Source: Ophiothrix spiculata (lineage: Eukaryota > Echinodermata > Ophiuroidea > Amphilepidida > Ophiotrichidae). Taken from it: 51,938 bases of DNA. Positions 11,601 to 23,600 of the stretch are shown in pieces; the stretch's first letter is position 1, and each line of letters starts with the position of its first letter. The notes under the pieces were generated by a model, which saw only the letters and a program-made list of their open reading frames with translations, was not told the DNA's origin and searched no databases. Location: NCBI GenBank assembly GCA_000969725.1, contig JXSR01S005519.1; one strand, given 5' to 3'. The position numbers and the translations under genes are program-made.

Positions 11601-14600
11601 ATCATGACACAAATGAGTAAATACATAGATATTACAACAAATGAATGGTCAACTTCTTTTGAAACTATATGTCTTGTATTTAGAATTACAACTTAAAATG
11701 TCTTCTGTCAAATGATCACATTAGTGGGTTGTCATGCAACCAGGATTATGCAAAACTTTGAGAATGTGTCTTTTTGTAGCTCAAAAATTAACTGAAATCT
11801 ATAAGCTTTAGTGCCCAATACTCCGTTACCTCATTTTTGCTACGGAATAAATTGTATGTCTGATTTTGACGGAAATGAACCACTGAATAAATTTCTAGCT
11901 GCCGTAAGACAAATTCAAAATATTTAGTGAAGAGGTTTGTATCGATCTTGTAAGCTACCTCATGCTTTCATTTTAGACTCTTTAAAAAGTATCTGTTTCA
12001 ATTTTATGGCAGCTATTTAAAGTATATTTGTTAACATATGTCTCATTAAGTGTTGAATTGTTGTTTAAGAGGGGAGCGTGGCCGAGCGGTTAGAGCAGGG
12101 TCTCGTAATACAGAGGTTGCGGGTTCGAGCCCCAGGCCAGGCGGTTTACGTCTCCTTGTTTCCTTGGGCAAGAAACTTTACTCTAATTGCTCCGTGGTTC
12201 GGATAGTCACGTTAAGCCGTTGGTCCCCTGTGCGAATACTCCTTCTTGGGGCGCTGCATGCAGTGTATACCTGGTGAGTCTATCTAGCTAGGGTTAAGTT
12301 TAGAATAAATAGTTTTGTTGAAACCCTTGTTGTCATTTGTTGTAAATAATGCAATACTTAAAACTTGAATAACAGAAATTTTCATTTATTCTCAATTCTT
12401 CTTTCAGAATTTTAAGCTGTAAATCAACTCCAACATGCTGTTGTTTTAGTCCTACCAAGTCAACTCTTGCATTCAGTGGAACTGTAAGTTACACATGTTA
12501 TGTTTTACATTTTGTTAGAACCAGGCAAAGAACCATTGGCTTATATTTACTCAACCAACGATACAGATAGAAATAGAAAAAACAAACTAGCTTTGCTGTA
12601 ACTTGGCCAATCAGAGCATAGGCTCAACAAGAGGACAAGAGTCATGTGCCTTGGTTTGGCAGCTCTTTTTTAAAAGTACACTCAGCGTGCACTCGTCGAG
12701 AGTTAGTTGACATTTCTCTTAAGAACAGGTATCAGTCATGGCCCAAGACTCTTTTAGGAAATTGTAGTAATCATTCAGCCAAATTATGATGAATATGATA
12801 AGGTTCTATTGATTATCATCTGAGACTCAGTTATATATATGGCATGCATTTAAATTCTCTAAATGAAATGCAATTGGCCAGGTTGGTGTAGATTTTCAAT
12901 AGAAATAATTGCCCCGATTTGCTGTAAAAAGTTATGCCCAATATGGGAAGACAATACCATTGCTCCCATTTACATTTTGATTAATTTTTACTTAAATTAT
13001 TTATGCAACAGGTTGATGGCTCTATCATTGTATGGGATCTAAGAGAGCTGTCATCAATGCATACTACTCATGTTGTAGATGGCCAGGAGTGGACTATACG
13101 AGTGCCAACATTTAGTACTGATGGGATACAAAGTCAAGACAACCATCATAGTCCTGTAATCACGATACAACCTATTGTAGCTGCTGAAGAAAGTCTCAAA
13201 GCTTCAATGCAAAGTGATAGTGCTAGTGGTAAGTCATGAGGAATGGATGTTATAAAAAAGTGAAGAAAAGTTGGTCTCTTAAGAGCTTTTCAACAGGGTG
13301 AAATCTTCTAGACATGCAAAACAAAATAATTACACACCTTAAATGCATTATAGATATTAATGCTGGGAATTTCAGGCATTTTTATGCCTGCGTTTCTTGA
13401 TATTTTTTGAGCGGATACCCGGTACCCAAAAATTTTGGAGTTTTTGTCAAACAATAGTCAAGTGTAGTAACGCTTACCTAGGCTACGTGCAGTGGGCGAT
13501 GGCAATACGGGGAAACATTGACGGCAACTTTATGGATTGAACTTTCATCTTACCAGCTTACCAAAATTCATAACTGGGTTTGTTGGTTTCATAAAACAGG
13601 GCTGCTTTTTTCATCAAATGTTGCTTAAATCAACACAAACTAAAGATAGTGTTATTATCCTTAATTATCATATTAGGTAAACACTGTATCCAGTATCCAA
13701 ATGTAAAGTATTCGCACAGGGAATCAATAGCTTAATGTGGCTTCCAAACCACAGAGCAATTAGAGTAAAGTTTCTTGCCGAAGAAAGCAACAGATGTGGG
13801 CCAGTGGGGCTGAGACCTGGGTCTCTGTATTATGAATCTTGCTTGCTAACCACTTAACTAAGCTAACAAATGTTGCAAATAATTGATTTGTTGATATGTT
13901 TTTATTCACAGATAACACATCTGGTTTATCATTTCAACTAGCATCATTAGAAGAAAAGGGAGTCATTAATTTTTCAGTAAGCATCCTATACATTTATTAT
14001 TCAGACTTTGATGTTTCATGATAGCGAATACTATCACTCTTCTTAAACTCTTTCACTCACGCAAGCCGCTCACAGCGGCTTGCAAAAGCATGCACGATTG
14101 GCCGGAATTTCTACTTCGACACAACTTTTGCAAAAAGCTTTAAAAAAAACAGCAAGCCCAAATTAGTTGAAAAATTCGCCAGCAAGCAGTTGAAACAAAG
14201 ACCCATCCAGTGCCATCATTTTTATTAGCAAAGAGAACAACACTTGCGCTCTACAATTACCGTATGCTATCATAAAGTGAGGTCACAGTGAGCCGCTCAG
14301 AGCAGTGTTCCGATGAAATAGGACGGATTGTGAAAATAATATTCCGGAGTGAAAGAGTTAAAGCTCACTATCGAAACATTGCAGTGTGATTTATATCTCA
14401 CCTGGATAATGTACACTCGATTATAGAGCTATAGTTGAGCATGGTAATAGTGTAGATAAGGACCCTGTTCACTATTGAAACATTGCAGTGTGATTTATAT
14501 CTCACCTGGACAATTTACACTCCATTGTAGAGCTATAGTTGACTATGGGAATTATGTAGTTAAGGACTCTGTTCGTAATAAGGAACAAAAGTCACTGATT

Positions 14601-17600
14601 TATCAAGCTATATTAACCAAACTAAAATAGCTCCCATGTTCTCCCCCCTCTAGACAACAAGGTTAATATTTCGGAAAGAGGGCAGAGTTTCGAATAATTA
14701 GGGAAATTATGGGGTAAACACCAAGCTTTAAAAAATTTGTAAAATGTACTAAAATTGCTGATTATCATCAAGGTTCTTGTCTCCAGACACCGCTAAAAAT
14801 GCTTTCAAATTCCAAAAACTTCACCTGTATCGATGAAGCCCTGTTTCCGTTGACAAAAAATGATGTTTACATGTTAGAAAGTTTTCTTAAAAGAGTGTTA
14901 TTTTGAGGTAAAAATAGAGCCATAATTGTCCATTTTCAACCCATGCACATAGTGCTGGGTTTATAGAATCATGATGCGTCTATCATCCATCGTGAAACAT
15001 TTCAAAATATGCTTCTTCTCGAATACACTATGTTTGATTTGTTTTGTGTAATTTGCAAAGGATGGTCTCTGGGTAGATGGGCTATGGGGTGTTCATAATT
15101 TTGCAAACGGAGGTCATTGGGGCCAAACAATGTTATTTTCAAAACTCTTTTAAAATGCTTCTTTATCTACAGATTTAAACCGATTTCGACAAAACTTGTA
15201 TGAAAATGTCCTTGGGCAGGACTTTTGGGTGTTCAGAAATGTTTGATCACATGTCATCCATGGGGTCATTGGGTCGAGAAATGTCAAAATATTTACACAA
15301 AATTATCAAAAATCTGATCATAGAGATTTCTTTATACTGACCTTTCTGTCCTTTTATACAGGTTGTAATTGAGTTGGAGAAACCTGATCAAGCAGGCTCT
15401 GAGTCAGATTTAGGTGAGTAGAGAGGTTTTGGAAATTGTGTAGAGCTTGTATGCCTCCATCATATTTTGGATGTATGTGCAACCACTTAAGGACTCTTTG
15501 TAATATAAATCTGTATATTAATCTCAAAGAAAGTTGCAATACACACAGCCAGAAAGAAGGAAATAGTTTGCGCATGAAATTGAATACACATTACACAGGC
15601 ATGAGAATTTTCAAATAAATACCTGATTTCAGATATTTTTATGAATTCAAATTTTAGATAATTTGGGGCTTGATTTAACCATTTTAGTGGGATATTTTTT
15701 AACCAAATTCAGATATTTTCGTTAAAAAATCATTCTCATGCCTGCATACATATTGTCTGTTTATCAGGTTAAGGTTTACACGTTACGATTAGCTAGCGAG
15801 TTGTTCTGGAAAAATTCTGAGGTATAATAATTTGGCTCCCCGTGTAACAAGAAGATGGGCAGAAGTACTGGTTCACCCTTTCAATTTTCTGAATTCTTGC
15901 AGGGTTAACCGTTATACTTGGTTGGTTGAATTGATGGACTTGATATATATCTTGAAATTCATGACTAGTAGTAACTTTTATCATTAATTTGCTGTTTATT
16001 TTGATTTTATTTCAGGACTTGTTCCATGTGGGAAGATTAAGCTCATCAAAACATCTTCTGTATCTCTGGCAATGGGCCCTTCAAGGTATGATATGTTGCA
16101 CAGTTTGAATTTAATTAGCTTATTTAAAGACACAAATACCAACACAAATGTTTAATAACGTTTTTAATGTATTAATCCTCTCTGATTTGGTGCTTCCCCA
16201 TGCCTGAAGTGAGCAAACCTATGTCACACACCATCACCAGGTGTGAAAATAAGTCTGAGGAAACACAGGGAATCCTAAAATTGCTGTGAAAACGAACAGG
16301 ACAAATTATGTTACTGTGACAGTGTGGCACTATGTGTCAAACTTAGAAACACTTAGGCTCAGTAGTTTTATTTCCATTTTAATTTCTGATATATAGCAAC
16401 AAATGAGTTTTAGTAAAAATTAGAATTTGAAGCCACATTTAGTTGTAAAAGTGATGTACGGTATCTGAATCATAATGCCCATATTTATTGGTTGCAACTT
16501 CAATCTTGGGTCTGAATTGATATATTGAAAATATTTTGTCTATTTTGTAGAATTGCCATTGTATCAAGTTAACAAATTTGAAGCCAATGTTTGTGATTTT
16601 TCATTCATTTACATATTTCCCAGGGGCCTCGGAGGAGATATTATGAAGACATGCCATATGCAGTTATCGCCATTGGATCCCAATCAGTTCTTTGTTGCTA
16701 CTGACTCAGTAAGTTATCATACAAAAAAATTAAAATACAAGTTGTAGCAAGCTGGCTGTATATAAATATTTAGTATTTTCCTTGCTAGGTGAATGCAACT
16801 ATCCTTATTTTCAGAACGTTGCATCAATATTAGAGAAATTACTGATCCCAAATGTCTAGAATGACCAGAAAAAATCACAAATGTAAATGATAAATAAGAT
16901 TATTTTGAAAAGAATCATATTTAAAATATCCACACACTGGAATTTAGAAGATTGTGAAATTTGATTAAAGAATCTTATTTAATTGTAAATAAAGTGTATA
17001 ATATGCATAGTCAATTAACCCTAACTCCCAAACATTTAAAACCATCTAAGTCCAAATATGTCAAACAAAAATGTCCTGTTCCCCCTGGGATTCGAACCCC
17101 TGACCTCTCGCATCCCGATCCAATATCCACCTATAGCTAGCCACTGAGTATTTTCTTCATTTCTCAGGGTCAAGTTCTCCATGGTGCCAGACATGGCGGT
17201 AAAGTACCACCAAGGATATACAGGGATCATATAGGTGAGTGAATGTCATAGAAATAACATGGCCTAGTTTAAATGTGAAAAGGGAATTTGTTTTTGGAAA
17301 TTTTGTACATTCCTAACTCAGTCCTCCAATGCCATCGTTACCATGCTTAACATACAAATCTCTACATGGGTTGGCACCTGTGTATTTGCAGGACCTTGTT
17401 AAGAAGTATATTCCACCTCGCAATTTACGTTCTGCTTCTCAATTTAAAATTGTGTCTTCATCAACAGCTACTGCTACTTATGGTGATCGTTCTTTCCAAA
17501 AAGCTTCTGCTGTCCTTTGGAACACTCTGCCACTTCATGTAAAGAATTGTCAAACTGTCAATCAATTTAAATCTTGCCTTAAGACACATTTGTTTAAACT

Positions 17601-20600
17601 TGCTTTTGGTAAATAATTTCCTTGTTTTCATATAACTGTATTTTGTTCATGCCTTGCTTAGTATATATATATATATGTATGTATGTATAACTTTATTTTG
17701 TATGTAACTGTTTAGTTTTCTTATGATTGTATAGCGCTTAGAGACTCCGGTGTTAGGCGCTTCATAAGCACCGTTTTATTATTATTATTATTATGCTAGA
17801 TATGCTTTGATAGTGGTTCAAGTTCCATTCAACTAGCTCAGAAATACAGAAAGGTCCTAATCAAATTGCATATATGTCTGCACATGTGTCATGTAATTTC
17901 CTATGCAAGTTTATTTTGTAAACCATTTAAAATACCAAAAGCTGATAGTTCTAATCTCTATAACACTGCAATGAGAACAATTCAATTGCATGATTTTAAT
18001 TTTTTTTAGTAGGGGTAGGGGAAATTGTTATATTTGACCATTAGGCTTCTTTTATTAGGCTTCTTTGTATTTTGTCTTGAGAAGAACACATTCCCATTGT
18101 AACATAGATGTTTATGTACACTTAGGTGTGTATGCACAAAACAGAAGTAAGTTAGTCCAAGACTAAGTAAAATTTGAAATTTTGAAAAATAACACAATTT
18201 TAGAGAAATTTAGTGTTATTTTATGATCTGTTTAAAGATTTATGCTGAGCCTTTTACAATTTGATTCATTTGTCCATTTTAGATCATTGCAGTTATTTTA
18301 GAAGGAAAAATATTTTAGTCCGGCCTAAACCATTTTCTGTTCTTTTGGAAAAAAGTTCCAATGTTCCAAAACAGACAAATGGCCAAGTTATAGAAATTTC
18401 AGGATAGATCTTTAAGCAATGAATGAATTATCACAGATTCCAAAAAAAGTGTTAATTTTCAAGGTATCAAATTTCACTTAGTCCAGGAACTAACTTAGTC
18501 CTGTTTTTTGCATACGGATGTTAAGGTTTAAACTGATCAACCCCTCTTTTGGCTGTAGTCTAGACTTAAGAGGCCTCAGTACAAGTTGTGATCTGATATT
18601 CCAGAAAATTATGTGTTAAATGACTGATTGTATTGTCATGTTTTCATTTTCTGAATGCAGTCAGATTTCTGAAAAACTATCCATATCATAAATATATGCA
18701 TGTTCATTCATAAAGGTTGAAAACATCATTGGAGGAGGCATTAAAATCCTGGAAATGATAACAGGACTGATGCAGGAAAGTTAGAGAAGCTCTGTATATT
18801 AGGAAGGACCCGCGCCCCGCCTAAAGATTAGCACTTAACAAGGATATGACTTCCTCCAATTTATAATTCTTTGTTTTAGATCTACAAATAAAAACACCAC
18901 TTCTTGAACAACTTCTATAAACACTGGATCTCAACATATCATGACATCCACCCACTGATGAAGGTACCATTTTGGTCTTGAAATATTATTTTATTTATTG
19001 TATATTTATTGTATTTTATCTTTCAGATATACTAGTGGAAATTGTGCAAATAGACTTCTCTCCTTTTGGTTTGCCAGTGTTTTTGGTAAGTATGGAGAAA
19101 CTAAATTGAGTTTTAGGGACAAAGGCAGTGTTCCCGCTTAGGATTTTGACTTTGCGCCAAAGCGACATAAAAGAAAAAATAAATCTAGCCATTGCAAATA
19201 TCGGAAAGATCACCTCAAAATAAAACTAATTTTGAATATAATCTGAATAAAACTGAAGTAAGTGAACGTTGTGTATAACCAAAACCCTATTTTGATTTTT
19301 TGTTTTTGGAAACCTTGCACAATTTATTGAGCTTATGCGCCAATTTCGCGACATACAGCCTTAGCGGGAACACTGGACCGTGGACACGGGTGACCTAGTG
19401 GTATTAGTCACTGACTCTTTTTTCATTGGGCATTGAGAATTATGGGTTCAAAACAGCTGAGCAATGCATGTGGTGTTCTTAACCAGATTACTTCATCTGC
19501 TCCTCTCGACCCAGCTATCAAATACGTACCAGCATTCTTCATTGCTGGAGATGGTATCAAACTTGGAATGAAGAAGGTGTTGGGATCCCCTCACTGCAAA
19601 AATGATAAGAAGTGGAGTCTAGTCCAATCATTTTGAAAGAGAGATGGACACAAAATGATAGTAAGTGATGAAATTAAATCTTGTAATTAAGTTACAAATT
19701 ACAGTGTTTTCGCATTTATTGGGACCGTTCCAAACTGCACATAGGTTAATGAATTGAAAATGTATTTGGGCTTAGAATACATTTGCCAGAAAGGGAAAAA
19801 CTGGATTGTAAGGCATAACATTAAATTCTGATGTATGGCACATTTTTCTATTTTCTTTTTTGTATTGTCATGTTTTTTCATTTTCCTGTAGGTTGCCTGT
19901 GCTGATGGGAGTATACGACTGTACAACACTACATCAGGTAGGTTGGATTGGTCTAAACATCCCCAGAGGTTTACATCCTCAAATTAAAGTTTCTCTTGAT
20001 CCCAGATTGGGAGAGGGAAGTTCACTTTGGTACCATTTTCTACAAAAATTGTTTCCTTTTTTTCCAAATTTGTACAAGTTTAGATGTTTACCATGTGAAA
20101 AATGGTTCTATATTTCTCTGCAAAATGATTAGAATAGAAATGGTCAACTTTTTTGCAAAAAACAAAGAAGAAGAAATTGGTATGGTTTCAAGGCTTGAAC
20201 AGCAGCACCCCATGCCAATTCTGAGTATCCTTGGGCTTTTGATAACTTGTTTTTGAAATGCTCCTATTATCAAAGAGAAAGTTCTGTACCTAGTAAATAT
20301 AGTGATTGAAGGTTTAGATAAGTGTTGTTGAAGAGCAGTCTTTGCTTTAACCAAGAATAGACCACTTTCGTATGTCCCATATTAAGGCCAAAATAACAGC
20401 TGGAATCGGAATCCTGAATTGGATTCCAACTGGAAAAGTCCTATTTGGACATGCCTTCCATAGGGGGGTGCGGAATACATCTGGAATAGCCCAATGCATC
20501 TTGAAAGTACCGCAAATACGGGAACTTTTGCGCAACCAACCATAATTTACATTGTGCGCATATGACGTTGTGCGCACAATGTATTAATATGGTCAATTGC

Positions 20601-23600
20601 GCAAAAGTTCCCGGATATACGGTACTTTCAGCGTGAATAGGAAAATAGTCTATTTATCCACTAGTTAATTAGAGTAAAGCTCATATGGGATTTCATGTTG
20701 TCGTCATCACCCAAACTAACCCCTGAACATCATTTTTTGTAAAACCATGGGACTTTTCTCAACAATTACTTTGGAGATTATCACTAAATGGTCAAGCTAC
20801 TCAGGTGAAAAGTGTTATACCATTTTCCACAAAAATAAAAATTGTAGCTTTTTACATCTCCTGTGCTGACAAAGTTACCTATGTCACATTCCAAAGTTTA
20901 AATCATTTAGCCATTACTCTCACTCAATACAACATATGCAATATGACATCTAATTTCAAATCTCACTTCACCCAGATTTACCTGTTATATCATGGAGCAA
21001 TTCAACAAATGGTATGGCTATCAAAAACATACAGTGGTCTCGCAGTCGCCCGTCGGTGTTTTATGTCATGGACGAGGCATCCAAAGTTTATGTGTGGGAG
21101 TTATTAGAGAATGATGGTGGGCCAGTCAAGACTGAACAGTTTACTCATGCAAGGTAGGTTATAGTTGTGGGTTCGAGCCCCAGGCCAGGGGGTTTACATC
21201 TCCTTGTTTCCTTGGGCAAGAAACTTGACTCTAATTGCTCCGTAGTTCAGATAGTTACGTTAAGCTGTTGGTCCCCTGTGCAAATGCTCCTTCTTGGGGC
21301 GCTGCATACATTGTATACCTGGTGAGTCTATACTTTTTGCTGGTTAAAGTAAAATGACAGGCTGGTGTAAAACACACATGATGAAGTGCCTATTGTTGTC
21401 ATGAGAAGCAGCCAGTCTGTAGATCAGTTGAAGACCTAATAGGCAAGGCATTTGTGCACACTTTAGAGGTATAGGGGCAACCTACTTTTGTGCAAATAAC
21501 TGCTGACCAGGGGCAGCCTTCAGGAAGACTCTTTTCAGAGCCACAGTAAATCTCAAAAGAACTCATTAGAGGTAAGGGGCAACCTACTTTTGTGTGAATC
21601 TGTTGGCAAGGGCAAGCCTTCAGAAAGGCTCTTTTTAGAGCCACAACAATCTGAAAGAGGTGATCTGCTTTCAACACTGTTGGCAAGGGGCAGCCTTCAG
21701 TGAATGGCTTATGCGAGTCATCAGTGGGAAGTGATGGCCCACAAATCTTTATAATATTTGTCCTGAAGAAGTCCTGAGAAGTCAAGAGCTACTCCTGATG
21801 AAAGCTTGATAGTTCAAAACTTGTCCGACGGCAAACCCGTTAAAATATACCAATTGTTATGAATTCCCATCGTAAAAGCCTTTTTTAAAAAAAAGTCAAG
21901 TCTTTAGATCACTGAAAATTCACTTTTACTACAAGAAATTATACATAACTAAACAAATGAACACATGGAATATTGTATTGGAGTTGAGTACAAATATTCA
22001 TGAGGTCCAAAACAACTTTTACTACAAGAAATTATGCATGACTAAACAAATAAACATATTGAATGTTGTATTGGAGTTGAGTATGAATATTCATAAGGTC
22101 CAAAACAATTCAAAACCATGGTCCATGTAAAAAAATCACCGAAAGAAACCAGTTAATTCAGATAGCCATAAAGCAATGGAGTTGGTGTATGTTTGAGTCG
22201 CAAAGTTTTACTAAGTTGGGCAATGAATTTGCCCCGTGTTGTTTCTTTTGACTGCCTTAACCTTCCCTTATTTGACCATAGGCAAATTTTTGGTTGGGTC
22301 TGTAGGCCATCCTTACTACAAAAGGGCACCTATGTCTTGCTCAAAACAGTAGATGTCATTAATGAATCTGTAGCAGAGGCTGATACATATATTATCTATG
22401 CAAACTTGTTTCAGAATTTGATTCGTAGGCATTTTACACAACCAAAGAGCACTGTATATGTTTTTTCCCTTTTCATGAGGCATTTAGTAGGAAGATTTTG
22501 AATCTGTAGCAGAGACTGATATGAGTGGATTATTTTTGCATGTTAGTTTCAGCATGGCAGTTTTAGTTGCTCTGATACAAACATTTTGGAGTGTGCGTAC
22601 TTGATATTTCCATGATAATAAAAATTCCTAGAAGCCGTTAATCAATTAGCTTGTCATTCCAGTTCCAAGATTGAAATTAACTGTACATGACAGCTCTAAA
22701 GAGCATGATGTATTTGCTTGCCACAGCTGCACCCATCAAAGCAACAGGATAGTGTGAACCACCGTAAATGATGTAACAGTTGGGTTCCTATGTGAGCCTT
22801 CCCTTGCTAAGACATAATAACAAATATTGGTATGTTTTATTTGCTTTCAGCTTAACATTCCTGACTTTGTCCAGTGATCACCCAGGAGCAGGAAGAGGAC
22901 AGCCTGGTAAAAGACAAGAAATGGTAAGTTATACTCATGTTGACTTTATCATGAACAGGCAATGCTCAACAGCATTTAACCAATTATCATTTTCAGTCAT
23001 TTAAATCTGTTGGTCCCCTGTATGAATAGACTTCTTCATGGGGTTTACGTGTCATGCAAGTGCAGTTTATATTGATTGTTTGATTTTGTTTATGACCTGA
23101 ACAGGACTACAGCATGTCTCACTAAAATTGTCCCAGTTAAAAATGTGATATTTGACAACATGAATATACCAGATCTGCCAACTAGTATGATTTTGACTTA
23201 ATTTGTTCACTAAATTGTTCTGAATGTGCAAGTATACTTTCACACAAAAATATGCCTCAACAATACATGTTTCAAATACCATAATAATTAAATAATATGA
23301 CTGCATGAGGAGAACTCCTGTTTCTTGGTAATAGTGGCCCAAACTGCTTCCTCATTGGCAATATGGAAATACTTTTGTGACATGATGGTCCATCATTTTC
23401 AATAGCACATTTGTAACTTTCAAATGCTGTCTATTCAGTTCAAAATGTAGGTATAGAGGCCTTGCATGCTTTTATCGATTGATATCAAACAAAGGATTTG
23501 GACTGATGGTAAAAATGGCGTATCGCAGTCCATTCAATAAAATACTGTAATTAACCTACTGATAATGGTGCATTTTTATTGATGGGACACTATGAAATGT

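Noticed and set aside
12071..12145. Functional tRNA gene
   Set aside because: The A- and B-boxes belong to a SINE with a conserved non-tRNA body present in several copies; the acceptor stem does not pair.
15354..15575. 73-codon ORF on the - strand
   Set aside because: It is antisense to DYNC2I1 exon l and runs into intron sequence.
17329..17616. 95-codon ORF as a host gene
   Set aside because: Its sequence is the C-terminus of an L2/CR1-like LINE and is followed by that LINE's 3' tail.
21399..21785. 128-codon ORF on the - strand as a gene
   Set aside because: It is a translation of 100-bp tandem units within an intron; no conserved pattern.
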